64,000 nucleotides of DNA from Lineus longissimus (lineage: Eukaryota > Nemertea > Pilidiophora > Heteronemertea > Lineidae). The DNA is taken from the NCBI RefSeq assembly GCF_910592395.1, contig NC_088312.1:19349292-19413291 (forward strand), given 5' to 3'. Made by a program: the position numbers and the translations under genes. The notes under the pieces are model-generated. The model ran no database searches and was not told where the DNA came from. It saw nothing but the letters and a program-made list of their open reading frames with translations. Of this stretch, positions 23,915 to 33,582 are shown piece after piece; position 1 is the first letter of the stretch; every line of letters starts with the position of its first letter.

Positions 23915-24991
23915 ATGTTGACCGAAGGTCTAAAGATGAACTATACCAACAATGGCGTCTCAACCGTAGCTGCACAAAACTCCACCCTGAGGTTGATATG
24001 CGATGTGCGAAGACTGCTGACCGAGCCAAACCTGATCCTCCTTTCTTAAGTCGATGCGTTTCTTTTGAACTACACATGGTGTTTCCTCATTCCATTATGT
24101 TATATAGGGAATGGACAAGCTCTGCTTGGCAGTCTTCCTAGAGCCACTAAAAGCTCGGCGTATCTTTACATGACGGTGCTAGCATGCAGTGATACCATTG
24201 CCCTAACTAGAGTAGTATTAAGATTTTACAGTTACTCTGGAATTGATATCAGTGATCTATATTGCCAAATGGACATATACGTATGGACTTTCCTGACTTA
24301 TTTCCAGGCATACATTGTATTAATGCTGACCATTGAACGGGCTCTGGCTGTAAATATGCCACTAAGAGTAGCTGGGTTATTTTCGGTAAAGAAAGGAGCG
24401 GTTGCTCTGTTTTTCACAATGGTGTTTTCCGCTATTGCGCCAGTTTATAATCTCATTTACATGGTGAGTTATAATAGGCATTGCCTATACTATGTAGAGG
24501 GTCCATCATGGGAGTCTATTTCAGATGGTATTTACCTGAAAGAAAATATATTCTTCGTGTACTTGCCATTTTCGGTACTAATGATCAATAACGTAACAAT
24601 CATCGTCGGTATGGCGAGATCGGCGAAGGCTCGGAAACAACAGGGAAGAACACAAGACCAGCGTGACTCTCAAATCGCCAGGGATCGTCAAATCACCGTC
24701 AGCTGTCTATTGGTTTCGTTTGTTTACTTGATCCTTAATGCACCAATGAACATATTTCTGAGCTTCAAGGAAGAGACACTTGTATTGCCTGGTTGGGAAT
24801 ATAGATGGACTTGTGAACGCACCCTGACAACTTATATAATCCGTGGGATATGTGATTTACTGGCTAATCTGAATTACTGCCTGAACGGATACCTCTACTG
24901 CCTCAGCGGTGCATCATTTCGGGTTGAAGTGAAGACGTCTGTTGTTCGATTAGGCAAGGCGATAAAGAAATGTTTTACTCGCTGTGATTGA
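23915..24991 (+). pseudogene. GPCR array copy 5 (type A), nonsense at codon 45
   Basis: Full-length receptor frame with TAA at 24047-24049 in place of a Lys codon (AAA) before TM1. Everything from TM1 to the end is open and keeps ERA and NGYLY. The TM2-TM3 segment is a distinct type-A variant (RVVLRFYSYSGIDISDLYC; YVWTFLTYF). The C-terminus ends RCD where the others end RYY. No ATG lies between the stop and TM1, so a normal protein is unlikely; I call it a recent pseudogene. Confidence 0.85.
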
Positions 24992-25637
24992 TCATAAGTA
25001 AAACATGGATGCAAACCCTGGTCATTGGGCCACGTCGGGACAGAGGAGTCGAAGGAATCAAGGGACTCGGGGTCTTCGGTTTCCTCCTATATTACGTTAC
25101 ATATAGCCCAAAATGTTAGAACTAAAAGGAATCAGCTACCAATTTGGGGAAGTATCTATTCCAGCTGTTGTTATTTTATTCTGACTTGTATTGAGTAGAT
25201 AGTGAAAAACCTTTGTTTAAAATAATCATTGTTTTGCTTTCATATATTGGTGCTGTTCAGTTGACGCGTTTCGCATTGAAACGAGCAGATTATGCTGGAT
25301 TTTCACATTAGGCTCATTTCACCTTAGATCTATGCGCTAATGACCTATTTTACTTTCTGTTTCTGAATACCCAAGACCAAGCTGAAAAACATATCGCCAC
25401 CTCATCAGACCACGGCTTGTAACATCGATAGTTCGAGAAGCCCGATATACGTTTAATAGAAAACGTATTAAAAAGCGAATGGTGGGGTTGTCACTTCATC
25501 ATTTCATATTCAGCAGATGAAGTTGCGATTGGCTGCCTCGGGAGCTCACTTTACATCTGTAAATCAGGTTTTGATAGTTTCCTTCATTGTCAGTAGCCCA
25601 TGGGGCAACCAATGGAAACCTTCACTGGTATGAATAT
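24992..25637. other. Array spacer, left half, cut at 25637
   Basis: Matches the first 650 bp of the spacer and stops at GTATGAATAT (25628-25637). The same spacer resumes, in register, from GTATGAATAT at 58434. No gene. Confidence 0.8.
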
Positions 25638-26888
25638 ATATATATTAAGAGTGTAGAATCCCCGATCAATTTCCCAAATAAGATTCATCCATTGCCTTAG
25701 CCTAACTCATCATTGTCATGAGCACCATTAGCAGTTTAGTTGGAAAATCATAATCAGCACTCTCGATCGGGGATTGTAAATTATTGCCATTTTCATGCAA
25801 TACATGTCATGCATTAGGGCCTATAGGCATACGTAATGCAAGTAGCCTACATACATCGTGTACATGGGCCCTACAGCATGAAACAATATTAGAAATAGGC
25901 CGAGGCCTCATCATGCATCTTTCTACTCTTATAGTCTTACCATTCAACTTCCGCTGCTTCTTATCATGCTTCTCCAAGTCTTTCCACCGCTCTACGTCCT
26001 CCACAAAATTCATGATGCGATTGTTCACATGCGATCACCTAGCTTAAATTCACGAAAAATGATGAAACTTGCTCCAAGGATGTGTAACAGTATGGGCGGT
26101 TATTACCGCAAATAAAGACAAACCAAAGCAAAGACACTTGTGTAGCATATCAAGGACACGTAGATTGATACTCCAGTGCTATGTGTGCCACATCAAAGAC
26201 ATCTGGAATGCATGATTTGTTTTTGTTTGATACAGCATAGATAAAACTAGACCGCAACCTCTCTGGGATAGACAATTGTTTTCATGAGCCAATACACAGC
26301 ACAGATAAGACATGACCGCAATACCTCTCTAGACCATACACCACGTCAAAGATAACGATGCGAAGTCATCATGTTCGTATCAAAATTGCCGAGCACTACC
26401 GAAGTTGGAGGGTGGGGGGGGGGGACTCTTATAAATAGGCTAGGCCTAGAGATAGGTTGTGTCGTGACATGTCCTCGGCCCGTCGGGCTCGGCGACTGTT
26501 GTCTCATCCTTAGGCCTACTCTCGGAATAAGACCCCAGCTGGGTGAAACACTAGGCCTACACCCCCTGCCTTATGAAGTATATAGGCCTAAAGGTTGTGA
26601 CAATCCTCACTGTTAATTGTCTCATCTCTCCGAACTATGGGTTGTGACTTGTCTCCAGCGACTATCCTGATAGGCTAGGCTACTAGAGGACACCAGATTT
26701 GGTCCTGCCTAATATTATTATTATCATTATCCGCATCATCATCTTCCGGTAGGCCTAAATGGTAGGGCGCAGTTTGCGCGTTATTAACCATGAAGTAGTT
26801 GCCCATTACGCAGACGGTGCACAGACGTTTATAAAATCTTGGTCGGTGCGATTAAAACGATAAAATCTGGTGGTTAAAATAGTTGTGG
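25638..26888. other. Non-array intergenic DNA with a MITE
   Basis: Left edge of the DNA that splits the array. It is rich in the hexamer AGGCCT within TAGGCCTA-type words, which appear throughout 25.8-31.3 kb and may be decayed repeat sequence. It contains a MITE-like unit (25654-25778) and a G-run near 26412. Open frames here are short and unrecognised; I see no gene. Confidence 0.5.
25654..25778. mobile_element. MITE-like unit, AATCCCCGATC termini
   Basis: About 125 bp with inverted ends (TAGAATCCCCGATC and GATCGGGGATTGTA, one mismatch). Related to the unit at 1926-2044. It lies 16 bp inside the left edge of the 32.8-kb interruption. Confidence 0.55.
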
Positions 26889-26892
26889 TCTA

Positions 26893-27222
26893 CGCGGAGC
26901 TGGAGGCTAGGGGTCTTGGCAGATGTTGTCGCTTCTGGGAGGGTGTTCCAGCTTCTGATCGTTCTGTGGAAGAAGGATGATGCCTCTTGCTGGGTGGTAT
27001 CTGTCCAGACCTCGGGTCCTCGGGTCGCCCATGGTGATGGAGTCTTGGGCGACGAAGTCCACGAGGCTGTCCCGGATATTGATAAGCACTGTAGTGATGC
27101 CTTCCTTCTCCTCTCTTTGAGTGTATCCCACTGTAGGGTTTGGAGTTGGCGGGTGACAGATCCTGGTCTTCGGTCTCTGTATTCATTGGTGACAAAAAAA
27201 TCGCGCTCCTCTTCGTTGAATT
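26893..27222 (-). pseudogene. 3' end of a second LINE family, decayed
   Basis: The minus strand encodes the classic C-terminal tail of animal LINE ORF2 proteins: FFVTNEYRDRRPGSVT (about 27205-27158), WDTLKERRRKASL (about 27125-27087) and FFHRTIRSWNTLPEATT (about 26971-26921). The three pieces are not all in one frame, so it is a dead, 5'-truncated copy. The 3' end points toward 26.9 kb. It is unrelated in sequence to the array LINE. Confidence 0.75.
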
Positions 27223-27249
27223 CGCTCTTAGTAGGTCGGTTGTGACTGC

Positions 27250-28090
27250 CGTTTTTACGACTATCTGCATCTTAGTAAGGACACCTTGGTCTTGCCTATG
27301 TAGGACACTGTCAGCAGCACAGCAGCAGTATGTTGTTCTTTGCGATCTGTCTCATCTTGGTAGGTCTAGCCCCCCCCCCCACAGGACACATTGGTTCTGT
27401 CTGTGATATCATAGGTTGTGACATGCCCTTTGCGACTATCTGTCTCATCTTGGTAGGCCAAGCCCCCCCCCCCCCCTCCCACAGGACACATTGGTCCTGT
27501 CTATGGATATTATAGCTTGTGACTGTCCTTTGCGACTATCTGTCTCATCTTGGTACGCCTAGCCCCCCCCCCCCTCCCACAGGACACATTGGTTCTGTCT
27601 ATGATATTATAGGTTGTGACTGTCCTTTGCGACTATCTGTCTCATCTTGGTAGGCCCTAGCCCCCCCCCCCCCCACAGGACACATTGGTTCTGTCTATGA
27701 TATAATAGGTTGTGGCTGCCCTTTGCGACTATCTGTCTCATCTTGGTACAGCATGACACATTGGTCCTGTCTATGGATATTATAGGTTGTGGCTGCCCTT
27801 TGCAATTATCTGTCTCATCTTGGTAGGCCTACCCCCCCCCCCCCCCTCCCACAGGACACATTGGTTCTGGCTATGATATTAAAGGTTGTGACCTGCCCTA
27901 GCTTTGCGACTACTGTGTCATCGTGTTGCAACAGGACACCTTGGTTCTGTCTATGATATTATATGTCCTTTGCGAGTCTGTGGTCTCATCTTGGTATATA
28001 CAACACGACACCTTGCCCTGCCTTTTATCAAAGGTTTACATGTCCTTTGCGACTTTCGGTTTCATTTTGGTACAATAGGACACCAATCTT
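27250..28090. repeat. Minisatellite, about 95-105-bp unit with C-runs
   Basis: About nine degenerate copies of a unit containing TGCGACTATCTGTCTCATC, TTGGTAGGC, a run of 10-14 C and ACAGGACACATTGG. Clear copies start near 27337, 27430, 27528, 27626, 27720, 27802, 27904, 27970 and 28046. C-run length varies between copies. Non-coding. Confidence 0.8.
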
Positions 28091-28959
28091 TCATACCACA
28101 TTATGTATGAGCATGACATTTTTGAATGACGATCATCTTCACAACGAATAACAAGTAGGGCCTTAAATGTCATTTATTTGTCTTTCCTTTGGTGAAAACT
28201 TAATCTAATCACAGTCATACAAAGCTATGTTATAAGCAGAATACTAAAATGCTATTTTCAGAAGATTTTGTATCTGGGCTGAAGCATAAAAGAGGTGCAA
28301 ACAATCATCAATATTTCTACAGAAAAACTCCATTCAAGTCATCTTTTATACACTACAGTGCATGCCTAAACCTATCCAAGATGGCAGCCCAAAAGAGCCT
28401 ATATTAATACACGCTGCTTGGTTCAAGGCAAGCTGGTTCCAACAAACACAATAATTAGGCCTATATCCAATCTTAATTACTACAACACAATCGCGTGGCA
28501 TACACATGGGTGAATTCAGGCCTTTTATGTAATCCCCACGCGTTTATTAAGCGGTCGGGGTGAGGAACTGGGTTGCTTATTGAGGGTCGTGTGTTGGCGT
28601 CCTGTACTATAGGCCTACCTAGCTATAGGGTATAGGCCTACATAGGCCCCTACTGAACATATATTTCGTCTCTCCTCATAGGCCTATGCTTCATGATAAT
28701 AATCCCGGTACTGTATCTGATTCATTTAGCCAGAGTCATTCTAAACAGTTGTTTAGAATGACTCTGATTTAGCCCTGTGGACCCGGCATGAAAAAGTTTA
28801 TTTTTAAACTGAAGTGCTTGCACCCGAATTATATAATTATTCGAGCAAAGCAAAGTGGAGCTACATCGAGATAGGCCAACTACTGTGACCGCGGGTTACC
28901 GGTTGCAGGTCGTCTGTACAAAATAAATAATTGTATACGCCAACTGTGTCCGCAGGTTT
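28091..28959. other. Intergenic sequence with a perfect palindrome
   Basis: No gene seen. It contains a perfect hairpin with 16-bp arms (28731-28746 and 28751-28766, loop AGTT). It also has the first of several blocks shaped ACTGTGnCCGCGGGTT followed by a CCGGTTGCAGGTCG-like stretch, which recur in both orientations to about 30430. Confidence 0.55.
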
Positions 28960-30115
28960 TAGCCGGTGCTAGAATAGCACCACACATAGGCCTATTACAG
29001 GTATAAAAAAGGTATTTTTACAGGCGACCCGCAAACAGCTAAAACCCACAAACACAGTAGCCTAGACAAGTAAGCCTACCGGTTTAATGAATGTAGGTAA
29101 AAAAGGTACAGGTAAAAAAGGTACAGGTAAAGAAGGTACGGTAAAAAAGGTACAGGAAAAAAAGGTACAAGTAAAAAAGGTATCGGTAAAAAAGGTACAA
29201 GTAAAAAAGGTATCGGTAAAAAAGGTACAGGAAAAAAAGGTACAGGTAAAAAAGGTACAAGAAAAATGGGGACTAGGTAAAAAAGGTACAGGTATGGTGT
29301 CTTTGCTGTCAAATGTTATAAATTGCACGTCTTGTTTATTGTAAATGAAGTCAAATTTTGGGGTTATTATGATTATTATGTAGATGTTGTGTGGTGGAGG
29401 TAACTTATACTGAGATAGGCAAAGTTTAGATATGTTTTCAATCAGTCAGTCAAATGGAAACCATGTTATGTGTTGGTTATTTGTTTTTTGTGTATCCAAA
29501 CTAATTACTTCCTTGCTAGAGTAAAGTTGATTAACTTCTAATTGCCAAAGCATAATTATGACTACTGTAATTAATCCAATTAACAATCAATCAGAAAATC
29601 CCTTGTCCAAGGTGGATTGTTCCAGGTCTGGTATTAATTAGGAAGGTCTTCCCAAGCTGATACCACCTGGAATATTTATTTTACTGATACCAACGGTTTT
29701 GAATACATTCAGGGTTTCTTTCGCACTTTTGTAACTATGAAACTAAGGGCTTCTAACTGTAAATGAGTAATCAAAGAGGACATTGGCCATCAGTACCCAT
29801 TCAGTCAATGTGAGAATCAACGAATTTCATACAATAACTTTCTAAAAAGTGTCTGTACCTTTTTTACCTAGTCCCCATTTTTCTTGCACCTTTTTTACCG
29901 ATACCTTTTTTTCCTGTACCTTTTTTACCGATACCTTTTTTTCCTGTACCTTTTTTACCGATACCTTTTTTACTTGTACCTTTTTTTCCTGTACCTTTTT
30001 TACCGTACCTTTTTTACCTGTACCTTTTTTACCTGTACCTTTTTTACTGGATACCCGGTTTAATACCTGGTTTTACCTGTAATGTGCCTATGTGCAGTGA
30101 CATGCCTAGCACCGG
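28960..30115. mobile_element. Fold-back element with iterated GGTAAAAAAGGTAC arms
   Basis: The left arm (about 28960-29298) is matched by its reverse complement (about 29855-30115) across a roughly 555-bp middle. Both arms share a GCCGGTGCTAG-type outer end, a CACATAGGC block, and 12 or more iterations of a 12-14-bp unit (GGTAAAAAAGGTACA and close variants), with the same odd unit (ATGGGGACTAGG) at the same place. This is the structure of fold-back transposons. No transposase is visible, and the long frames in the arms are simple-repeat artefacts. Confidence 0.75.
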
Positions 30116-30780
30116 TGTAACATCTGTGGTTGTTTCCCATGTGTCAGTGTTTCCAAACAATAGGCAGCTAGAGAGACCATGACTTTTCAATAGGGGGGAT
30201 ACACAGAAAAACTCGTCAATCTATTTTTGAGCGTTCCCAAACAATGAGGGGAAACACTCAAAAACAGAAACACTCAAAAACATTACACCGGCTATAACCC
30301 GCGGGCACAGAAGACATTATTCATCTTCTCATCCTCGATCAATTGGCTGGCTAAAAAGGCCTAGGCTTAGGCCTAGATGTATAATAATATACTCTGTCTG
30401 CGGGTTTAAGCCGGTTGCGGGTCGCCTGCACTTAATACTGAAATAACATTCATTTTGAGGAAAGGGGGCCATTATCAAAGGCCCCTTGTTTTCAGGTATA
30501 AAGCGTTCGCATTAGGCTGTCTAGACTGCTCGACTAAAGCAGCGTCTCAATAGTCCCCACAGAAACAGGATGGGGTGTATGTTTCAGAGAGAGACGAAAC
30601 ACGCATATCTCCCGGGCATAAGCTTGTCCCTGGTAGATCGGGATGGCCTTACAAGGACAAGGAGAATCCTCGAGACGTCTCGCATGGACATGGCCTGGCG
30701 GCTACTAAAGCTCGTCTACTATAAGGTTAAGGAAATCCTTCCTAATGTGCCTGATTGACTTCGCAGTACAAAAATCCATC
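30116..30780. other. Intergenic, no gene seen
   Basis: Contains another copy of the CTGCGGGTTTAAGCCGGTT block (about 30398-30416) related to those around the fold-back element. The 62-codon frame at 30570 has no recognisable feature. Confidence 0.4.
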
Positions 30781-31260
30781 CTGGTTTGAGATGGCATGCA
30801 ATAGACCTATCAAGGGTGCCCAAACCAAACGGAGAATACTTCTAGAAGATGTCCCTGGTCGATATTACAGTTACAGGGATAGTCTTCTCTGAGGGGTAGG
30901 CCTGGTAGAACTGGATGGCATGGCATGCAATGGACCTATCAAGAGTGCCCCCACCCAAAGGAGAATCGTTCTAGAAGATGTCCCTGGTCGATATTACAAT
31001 TACAGGGATAGTCTCCCCTGAGGGGCAGACCTGGTAGAACCCACACCGTGGATGACATGGCATGCAGTAGTAGGCCTATCAAGGGCGGAGTGCCCCAACC
31101 AAAGGAGAATCCTTCTAGAAGATGTCCCTGTTCGACATTACAGTTGCATAGATAGTCTCCTCTGAGGGGATAGGTCTGGTAGAACCTATCCTGGTTGAGA
31201 TGGCATGCAGTAGACCTATCAAGAGCAGTGCCTCATCCCAAGAGAGAATCCAGACAGAAA
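30781..31260. repeat. Minisatellite, about 120-145-bp unit, four copies
   Basis: Direct repeats containing GATGGCATGCAATAGACC, TATCAAG, TTCTAGAAGATGTCCCTGG and TGAGGGG. Copies begin near 30790, 30911, 31051 and 31198, the last incomplete. Non-coding. Confidence 0.8.
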
Positions 31261-31871
31261 GGAAGAACGGATGACAATGACCTAATATGTCCATAACATC
31301 TCTGAAGCAAGGCCTATTACTTAATGACTTTGCCAGGCCAATATATTTGTACTACATGCACATGTACATTGTATCTTTTATCCAGGCTTCAGAATTATGA
31401 CTGAAGTCTAGCTCGTGTCTGCATGCGATTTGATATCATATTTACGGAATTCGGTTGATTTGTCGTGAAACCGGTAGCGCATAACCCACTGCGGTCATGG
31501 GCTAACTAATCATCAAAAGAAACCAAGGTGATCATTAATAAAATTATTCCAAACACAGGTAGCATCGTTGTCGAACAAACCGTCCCGGGTATACCACAAT
31601 CTCCACTCAACCCTACCCGGGTGACCCGGTATAACGCAACCTTCTAACAACATATCACGGACCAGCCCGGTATAATGCAAACTTCATCCAACCCTACCCG
31701 GGCCGCTACGTAGCGCCCCGGTACAACGCAATCTCCCGACAACCTATCACGGAGCGGCCCGGTATAACGCCAACTCCATCCAACCCTTCCCGGGCCGCTA
31801 CGTAGCGCCCCGGGACAAAGCTATATCCAAACAATCTGTCCCGGGGCGCTACGTAGCGACCCGGGTCACTA
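31261..31871. repeat. Pre-Polinton flank with CCCGGG palindromes
   Basis: No gene. Three near-identical 25-26-bp palindromes with core CGCTACGTAGCG between CCCGGG-type ends lie at 31697-31721, 31789-31814 and 31840-31865. They are embedded in a degenerate repeat with CGGTATAACGCAA. The last ends 6 bp before the Polinton target duplication. Confidence 0.75.
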
Positions 31872-31877
31872 TCTGGG
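31872..31877. repeat. Polinton target-site duplication, left
   Basis: TCTGGG, repeated exactly at 58159-58164 outside the other end. Six bp is the standard Polinton duplication length. Confidence 0.9.
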
Positions 31878-32090
31878 AGAAAGTGTATATTGCGATGGTA
31901 GGAACTAGGTTATGTTTTAGGCCCTTTTGACCAAAGACCTTACAGGTCTTTTGCCCCAAATAAGCCTACAACCCCAAAGAACCAATCCACCACAATACAC
32001 ACTTTCTATCATTCATGAGATTCCCAGTGAAGCGTTGCAATGAAATGGTCAATGAAATGGTGAGGGAATACTAGAGCTCAATGGGTTAAT
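31878..32090 (+). repeat. Polinton left terminal inverted repeat
   Basis: 213 bp. Its reverse complement is found in two parts on the right (51393-51576 and 58130-58158). Only a handful of differences separate the two, mostly in a short ATGGTCAATG/ATGGTAAGGG stretch. Confidence 0.93.
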
Positions 32091-32102
32091 CCATTAAAAT
32101 AA

Positions 32103-33536
32103 ATGGCCTTTTTACTGTCTTCATTATCCAAAACTGAAGTTAAAACCAAACATAATTATTCATCAGCTTCTGGAGTAATAAAGTATTATCCAATAGCAAA
32201 TCAACATAAAAGTAAATTCACCTATGACTTCTTTAATTTAGAAGTAACTGTTAATACTAATAACTTCTTCAGACTACAAGAAACTAAGATAACACCTGGG
32301 TTTTTGAGCCTGAAAAATAAGAAAGACTGTCTGCGACTGGAAAAGAATCCATTATCGTTTTACCAGAACCAATTTAACATGGCTGTTTGGTTTGCTACAA
32401 CAGGTTGTGGTATTTCAATAGACGATCACTTGAATCACAGTGACCCATTGATAAGGTCAATTTACAGGTTTCATGTTTACTATCAAATATTGAAGATCAT
32501 GAAGAATCTAGAGATACCAATTCCAGGTGAAAGTGATTTTAATGAGACAAACAATAACATTAACCGTAGGAAACTAGGAGGGTTATTGAGTGAATTTGGT
32601 TTAAAAGACGAGTACGATTTCTCGGTGTTTGAAAATAACGGTGGTTGGAGGTCATGGAGTGTACCGGATTACAACCCGAACATAACTGATCCCGGATATT
32701 ACATCAATGATTCTAAAATCAATTTCTTCCTCATGCAAGTTCATGAAAATAGAATGCCACCGATGTTCAGTAAAGACTGGGATGCTGGAATGGCTAATTT
32801 CAAATATCCAGATATTTTCATCAAGGATCATGTCAGGAGACACAAGAATGTATTTGATGTAATTACACAAAATGAATGTCAAACCTATCAACAATTCATG
32901 ATATTTAAAACAAATGGTTTCTCTAATCCTGGAATAGAGAGGTTGAATGACACAATAAGAACATATGTTTACTGTATTCTGGGTGCTCAGGCGTTGACCA
33001 GAACACCAATAATTGGAGTACCGGGTACAGAATTGGATGCTCAGAAGGAATTTAACAAACTATTAAAGGACTCGATTAATCAACATCCTGATATTCCCAC
33101 TTCAATTCAAAGATACCAAAAAGCAGTGAGTGACACTCATACAAGACTAGATTATGTAATAGCACCAGGATTGTATGTCATAGGATCAAATATGGTACTC
33201 GTTATTGGTAAGCTGGATAACTACAATAATAACATTTTAATAGCACCAAAAAATGCTAAACCCGGTAAGAATGACATTAACCACAAAAAGACCTTACCAC
33301 CACCACTGATGGAAGGAAATAGTTCTAAGAAAATAAGAGTTAAGAGTAGCGTTGGTACTGTCAAGACGGACTTCGTCCTGAGAGCAAAGCTCGAGACCAG
33401 TCATTCACCAAAGAGTAATGTTGTTACACCAAAAACAACTGAAACCTCAAAGAATACTCCTACTACTACTAAACTTGACACCAAAGTTGAGAAGGTGGAT
33501 GATACTCATGAAACAATTAAATTCATGCTTTACTGA
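32103..33536 (+). CDS. Polinton protein of unknown function, 477 aa
   Basis: First gene inside the left terminal repeat, reading inward. I do not recognise a catalytic motif. The protein is mostly soluble-looking, with a conserved-looking centre rich in aromatic residues (GGWRSWSVPDYNPNITDPGYYI, residues about 180-201, given here only as the motif position, and the KDWDAGMANFKYPDIF stretch near 225-240). It has a basic, Pro/Thr/Lys-rich tail from about residue 375. A mini-hairpin unit at 33367-33395 is translated inside that tail as TDFVLRAKLE. The start follows ATAAATG. Position and size suggest a structural or virion-associated protein, but this is only inference. Confidence 0.75.
   Translation: MAFLLSSLSKTEVKTKHNYSSASGVIKYYPIANQHKSKFTYDFFNLEVTVNTNNFFRLQETKITPGFLSLKNKKDCLRLEKNPLSFYQNQFNMAVWFATTGCGISIDDHLNHSDPLIRSIYRFHVYYQILKIMKNLEIPIPGESDFNETNNNINRRKLGGLLSEFGLKDEYDFSVFENNGGWRSWSVPDYNPNITDPGYYINDSKINFFLMQVHENRMPPMFSKDWDAGMANFKYPDIFIKDHVRRHKNVFDVITQNECQTYQQFMIFKTNGFSNPGIERLNDTIRTYVYCILGAQALTRTPIIGVPGTELDAQKEFNKLLKDSINQHPDIPTSIQRYQKAVSDTHTRLDYVIAPGLYVIGSNMVLVIGKLDNYNNNILIAPKNAKPGKNDINHKKTLPPPLMEGNSSKKIRVKSSVGTVKTDFVLRAKLETSHSPKSNVVTPKTTETSKNTPTTTKLDTKVEKVDDTHETIKFMLY
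33367..33395 (-). repeat. Two-hairpin mini-element, in 477-aa gene
   Basis: Stem B is GGAC-TTC-GTCC (33368-33378) and stem A is GAGC-AAA-GCTC (33382-33392). Reverse orientation relative to the gene, read as TDFVLRAKLE. Confidence 0.85.
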
Positions 33537-33582
33537 GTTGTTGGTACATTCATTGTTTTTATGGTTAGATAAATAAGTAATT

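Noticed and set aside
26883-27406. Plus-strand frames of 88-120 codons
   Set aside because: Antisense to the decayed LINE tail and without recognisable features.
27250-28090. CRISPR-like spaced repeats
   Set aside because: Units are about 100 bp, degenerate and C-rich, without uniform short repeats or distinct spacers, in animal DNA. A minisatellite.
29062-29344. Long frames of KKVQVKKV or CTFFTD repeats on both strands, also 29849-30082
   Set aside because: They are translations of the GGTAAAAAAGGTAC simple repeats in the fold-back arms.
30570-30758. 62-codon ATG frame before the minisatellite
   Set aside because: No motif, no conservation evidence and no neighbouring gene structure.
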